Source: Pseudomonadota bacterium
Lineage (GTDB): Bacteria > Pseudomonadota > Gammaproteobacteria > Steroidobacterales > Steroidobacteraceae
Assembly: GCA_021792815.1 (NCBI GenBank)
Contig: JAJYTX010000069.1
Location: forward strand, 1 to 9,896
DNA: 9,896 nt
Direction: 5' to 3'
Below the pieces are notes generated by a model that was given only the letters and a program-made list of their open reading frames with translations, did not search any database and was not told where the DNA came from. Shown piece after piece: positions 7,025-9,896 of the stretch. Made by a program: the position numbers and the translations under genes. How positions within the stretch are numbered: the first letter of the stretch is position 1; the number at the start of each line of letters is the position of its first letter.

Positions 7025-8908
7025 ATGCCTCTGCTGACCCTGCGCGACGCGCACCTGGCCTTCGGCGAGCGCGCCCTGCTCGATGGTGCCCAACTCCTGA
7101 TCCGCTCCGGAGAGCGGCTCGGGTTCATCGGCCGCAACGGCACGGGCAAATCAACCGTGCTGCGCATCATCGCCGGCCTCACCGCGCTCGATGACGGTGA
7201 GCTCGAGCGCCGGGCCGGGCTGCGCATCGCGATGGTGGAGCAGGAGCCGGTGCTGCCGCCGGCGCAGAGCCTGACGGCGAGCCTGCTGGCGAGGGCGCGC
7301 ACCCTGCCTCACGCGGCCGCCTGCAGCGTCGAGCAGCTGCACGGCGCCGACCGGGACCGGTGGCACCTGGAGTCGCGCCTCGCGGAGTTCCTGCACCGGT
7401 TCGGACTCGAAGGCACCGAGAGCCCGCAACGCTGCTCCGGCGGTGAGCGCAAGCGCGCCGCCCTCGCCCTCGCCCTCGCCTCCCAGCCCGAGCTGCTGCT
7501 CCTTGATGAGCCCACCAACCACCTCGACATCGACGGCATCGCGGTGCTCGAGGCACTGGTGCTCAAAGCCCCCGCGGCCGTGATCGTGACGCACGACCGC
7601 GCATGTCTCGATGCCCTCGCCAGCCGCATCATCGAGCTCGATCGCGGCCGCCTGCGCTCCTACCCGGGCAACTTCGCCGCCTACGAGGCGCGGCGTGAGG
7701 AGGAAATCGCGACGGAGGATCTGGCGCGCCGGCGCTTCGAGAAATTCTGGCAGCAGGAGGAAGTCTGGATCCGCAAGGGTGTCGAAGCCCGGCGCACGCG
7801 CAACGAGGGCCGCGTCAGGCGGCTCGAGCGGCTGCGTCAGGCGCGCGCCGAGCGGCGCGACCGGCTCGGCAACATCAAGCTGGCGCTCGACGCCGGGGAC
7901 CGCTCCGGACGGCTGGTCGCCGAGCTCACCGACATCGGCCACGGCTTCGACGGGCGGGCGCTCATCGAGTCACTCTCGAGCCGCATCATGCGCGGCGACC
8001 GGGTGGGCCTCATCGGCGCCAATGGCGCCGGCAAGTCGACCCTGATCCGCATCATCCTCGGAGAGCTGACACCGCAGCGCGGTTCGGTCCGCCTCGGCAC
8101 CAACCTCCAGCCCGCGTACTTCGACCAGATGCGCGAGCGGCTCGACCCGGAGGCAACGCTCGCCGAAGCGATCAGCCCGGGATCGGACTGGATCACGATC
8201 GGTGGGGAGCGCAGGCACGTCATGACGTATCTGGGCGATTTCCTGTTTCCAGCGCACCGCGCCGGCTCGCCGGTCAGGATGCTCTCCGGGGGCGAGCGCA
8301 ACCGGCTGTTCCTCGCCCGGCTGTTTGCCCGGCCGGCCAACCTGCTGGTGCTCGATGAGCCGACCAACGATCTCGACATCGAGTCGCTCGAGCTGCTCGA
8401 GCAGCGCCTGCAGGACTATCCCGGAACGCTGCTGCTCGTCAGTCACGATCGGCGGTTCCTCGACAACGTGGTGACCCAGACGCTGGTGGCCGAAGGCGAC
8501 GGCCTCTGGCGCGCTTACGTCGGCGGCTACAGCGACTGGCTGCGCCAGCGCCCGCAGCCGGCCGCCGGGACCCGCCGCAGGCACGCACCGCCGCCCACGG
8601 ATGCCTCCGCGGTGGCCGCCCCGGGCAACGCTTCGCCCGCCGCCGCGCCGCCGGCGGGCACAGGCCCCAGACCGCGCGCCCGGCTGGGTTACATGGAGGG
8701 CCGCGAGCTCGCGGCGCTGCCGGCGCAGATCGAAGCGCTGGAAAAGGAACAGTGCGACATCACCGCGCGCATGAGCGAGCCGGCATACCACGCGCGGGGC
8801 CCGGAACGGATCCGCGCCGACACCCTGCGGCTTCAGGCGATCGAGGCCGAGCTCGCCACCCGGTACGCCCGTTGGGAATCGCTCGAGGCGCGCGCCGGCG
8901 GCGCCTGA
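7025..8908 (+). CDS. uup: ABC-F family ATPase, Uup type
   Basis: A 627-residue soluble protein with two ABC ATPase domains and no membrane domain. Domain 1 has Walker A GRNGTGKST (36-44), signature CSGGE (137-141, in place of the usual LSGGE) and Walker B LLLLDEPTNHLD (157-168). The interdomain linker is about 210-300, charged and helical. Domain 2 has GANGAGKST (331-339), LSGGE (420-424) and LLVLDEPTNDLD (440-451). A Pro/Ala-rich spacer (about 510-552) leads to a C-terminal coiled coil (553-622, LGYMEGRELAALPAQIEALEKEQ ... RYARWESLE). That coiled coil and the total length (E. coli Uup 635) mark it as Uup rather than EttA, YheS or YbiT. ABC-F proteins bind the ribosome; Uup also affects transposon excision and ribosome assembly. 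The start at 7025 is set by homology, with no ribosome site visible. The frame continues upstream without homology. Confidence 0.92.
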   Translation: MPLLTLRDAHLAFGERALLDGAQLLIRSGERLGFIGRNGTGKSTVLRIIAGLTALDDGELERRAGLRIAMVEQEPVLPPAQSLTASLLARARTLPHAAACSVEQLHGADRDRWHLESRLAEFLHRFGLEGTESPQRCSGGERKRAALALALASQPELLLLDEPTNHLDIDGIAVLEALVLKAPAAVIVTHDRACLDALASRIIELDRGRLRSYPGNFAAYEARREEEIATEDLARRRFEKFWQQEEVWIRKGVEARRTRNEGRVRRLERLRQARAERRDRLGNIKLALDAGDRSGRLVAELTDIGHGFDGRALIESLSSRIMRGDRVGLIGANGAGKSTLIRIILGELTPQRGSVRLGTNLQPAYFDQMRERLDPEATLAEAISPGSDWITIGGERRHVMTYLGDFLFPAHRAGSPVRMLSGGERNRLFLARLFARPANLLVLDEPTNDLDIESLELLEQRLQDYPGTLLLVSHDRRFLDNVVTQTLVAEGDGLWRAYVGGYSDWLRQRPQPAAGTRRRHAPPPTDASAVAAPGNASPAAAPPAGTGPRPRARLGYMEGRELAALPAQIEALEKEQCDITARMSEPAYHARGPERIRADTLRLQAIEAELATRYARWESLEARAGGA

Positions 8909-8909
8909 G

Positions 8910-8950
8910 GGCCGTCGCACTGTCCCGGCCGGGCAGCCCGAGTGTCGGCC
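8910..8950. terminator. Bidirectional hairpin between uup and the second USP gene
   Basis: Arms GGCCG plus CACT (8910-8914, 8918-8921) pair with AGTG plus CGGCC (8941-8944, 8946-8950) around the inner palindrome CCCGGCCGGG (8924-8933). The structure fills most of the 62 bases between the two convergent stop codons, so it can end both transcripts. It lacks a T-tract. Confidence 0.42.
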
Positions 8951-8970
8951 GTGGGTGGCAGATCGCGGCC

Positions 8971-9858
8971 TTACGCGGCCTGCAGACTCGAGCTGTCGCG
9001 GTATGAGCCCGGCTTGACCAGCACGAAGTCGCATTCGAGGTCCTCGACGAGCACCGAGGTCAGCGTTCCCACCAGACTCAGCGCGCTCGGGCGATGCGTC
9101 AACGCCCCGAGAACCATGACATCGTAGTCGCGTCCGGCCGAGAACCGGGACAGTTCCCGCTCCGGAGGGCCCGCCAGGACGTGGATGTGGCCGTCGTCGA
9201 TGCCCGACTCGCGGGCCAGCACCTGAAGCTTTTCGGCCCGTGTCCGGCTCGCGGATTCCTGCGGTGCCGAACGCTCGGCGTAGACCACGTCCAGCTCGGA
9301 GTTGGTGACCCGCGCCAGGGTCTTTGCGACCTTGAGGATGGTGCCCGCGAGGCCCTGGGTCTCCTCGTCCGAGACGTCGATCGCGGCGGCAATGCGTAAG
9401 TTCGGGCGCCAGCGCCGGCCTCGCACCAACGCGAGCGTCGCCGGGCAGGTGCGCATCAGCTGCCAGTCGTTGGCATCAAAGGCGCTGTGGCTCGGGCGGC
9501 CGCCACCGGCGGCCTTGAGCACCATCTCCGGGCCGCTGGCGCGCACCTTGCGCAGGATCCCCTCGTACAGCGGACTCTCGCACGATGCATCGATCTGCAG
9601 CGGAATGTCGCCGAGGCCGATCGCCTCCCGGTAGCGAAGCAGGTGGTCCGTGGCGCGGGCGATGCAGCGCTGCAGCGCCTTCTGGTCGAAGGGATTCAAA
9701 TCGTACGAATGCTTCAGGGCATACGCCAGCTCGGCGTCGCACAGAAACAGATCGAGCCCGAGCCCGAGAGAACGCGCGATGCGCGCCGCCTTGACGAGCA
9801 CCGTCGCATCGGGTTCGCAACGCGTGTCGACCACCAGAATCGATCTCGGCTTGTGCAT
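8971..9858 (-). CDS. Tandem-domain universal stress protein, second copy
   Basis: A 295-residue cytosolic protein with two UspA folds. Domain 1 (about 5-146) opens RSILVVD and closes with DWQLMRTCPATLALV (131-145), a UspE-like ending without a nucleotide motif. Domain 2 (about 153-283) ends LGALTHRPSALSLVGTLTSVL then CDFVLVKPGSY. Its motif reads G251-x2-T254-x9-G264-T, so the second glycine of the ATP-binding pattern is replaced by Thr and nucleotide binding may be weakened. The two USPs of this window share the layout but differ widely in sequence, so they are old paralogues rather than a recent duplication. The ATG at 9858 is preceded by GGGGC, a modest ribosome site. The gene is convergent with uup; its promoter lies at or beyond the right edge. 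Role by family: survival under starvation, anaerobic or oxidative stress; the precise function is unknown. Confidence 0.85.
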   Translation of the reverse strand: MHKPRSILVVDTRCEPDATVLVKAARIARSLGLGLDLFLCDAELAYALKHSYDLNPFDQKALQRCIARATDHLLRYREAIGLGDIPLQIDASCESPLYEGILRKVRASGPEMVLKAAGGGRPSHSAFDANDWQLMRTCPATLALVRGRRWRPNLRIAAAIDVSDEETQGLAGTILKVAKTLARVTNSELDVVYAERSAPQESASRTRAEKLQVLARESGIDDGHIHVLAGPPERELSRFSAGRDYDVMVLGALTHRPSALSLVGTLTSVLVEDLECDFVLVKPGSYRDSSSLQAA

Positions 9859-9896
9859 CGTCTGTGCCCCATCGGCCGCCTGCGATCCGCCGGATG

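Noticed and set aside
7970..9034. 354-codon open frame on the minus strand
   Set aside because: It is antisense to the second half of uup and overlaps the end of the second USP; no recognisable domain.

Overview
The window is GC-rich (about 65-75% in most genes) and densely coded, and looks like the chromosome of an environmental proteobacterium. The Uup-type ABC-F protein, the RhlE-type helicase and two tandem-domain universal stress proteins resembling UspE fit a gammaproteobacterium or a close betaproteobacterium best. There is no rRNA, tRNA, insertion sequence, phage gene or CRISPR array, and the species cannot be named from this stretch.

Left part (1-2614, + strand): the 3' end of an ankyrin-repeat protein gene with lower GC than its neighbours, then about 380 bases without a gene. 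A closely spaced pair follows: a class I SAM-dependent O-methyltransferase-like enzyme and a small sulfotransferase-fold protein with a C-terminal membrane helix. They are 32 bases apart and probably form one transcript that modifies an unidentified small molecule.

Middle (2615-5295): a 142-residue protein of unknown function (+) has a plausible extended -10 promoter and an inverted repeat at the predicted transcription start. It faces a tandem-domain universal stress protein (-). The latter is divergent from a small heat-shock protein (Hsp20, +) across a 350-base spacer that holds a perfect 9-bp stem hairpin.

Right part (5296-9896): an RhlE-type DEAD-box RNA helicase (-) with an Arg/Gly/Ala/His-rich tail converges on hsp20. 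It is divergent from uup (+), and the 229-base spacer carries a good promoter on the helicase strand overlaid by a perfect 8-bp inverted repeat. uup converges on a second UspE-like protein (-), with a hairpin between the two stop codons.

From 3356 to the end, the genes form a stress and translation/RNA-maintenance neighbourhood: two universal stress proteins, an sHSP chaperone, an RNA helicase and an ABC-F ATPase. They alternate in strand, so they are separate transcription units rather than one operon. I do not see a clearly new multi-gene defence or mobile system. The best leads are the methyltransferase/sulfotransferase pair, the 142-residue unknown protein and the two operator-like inverted repeats.
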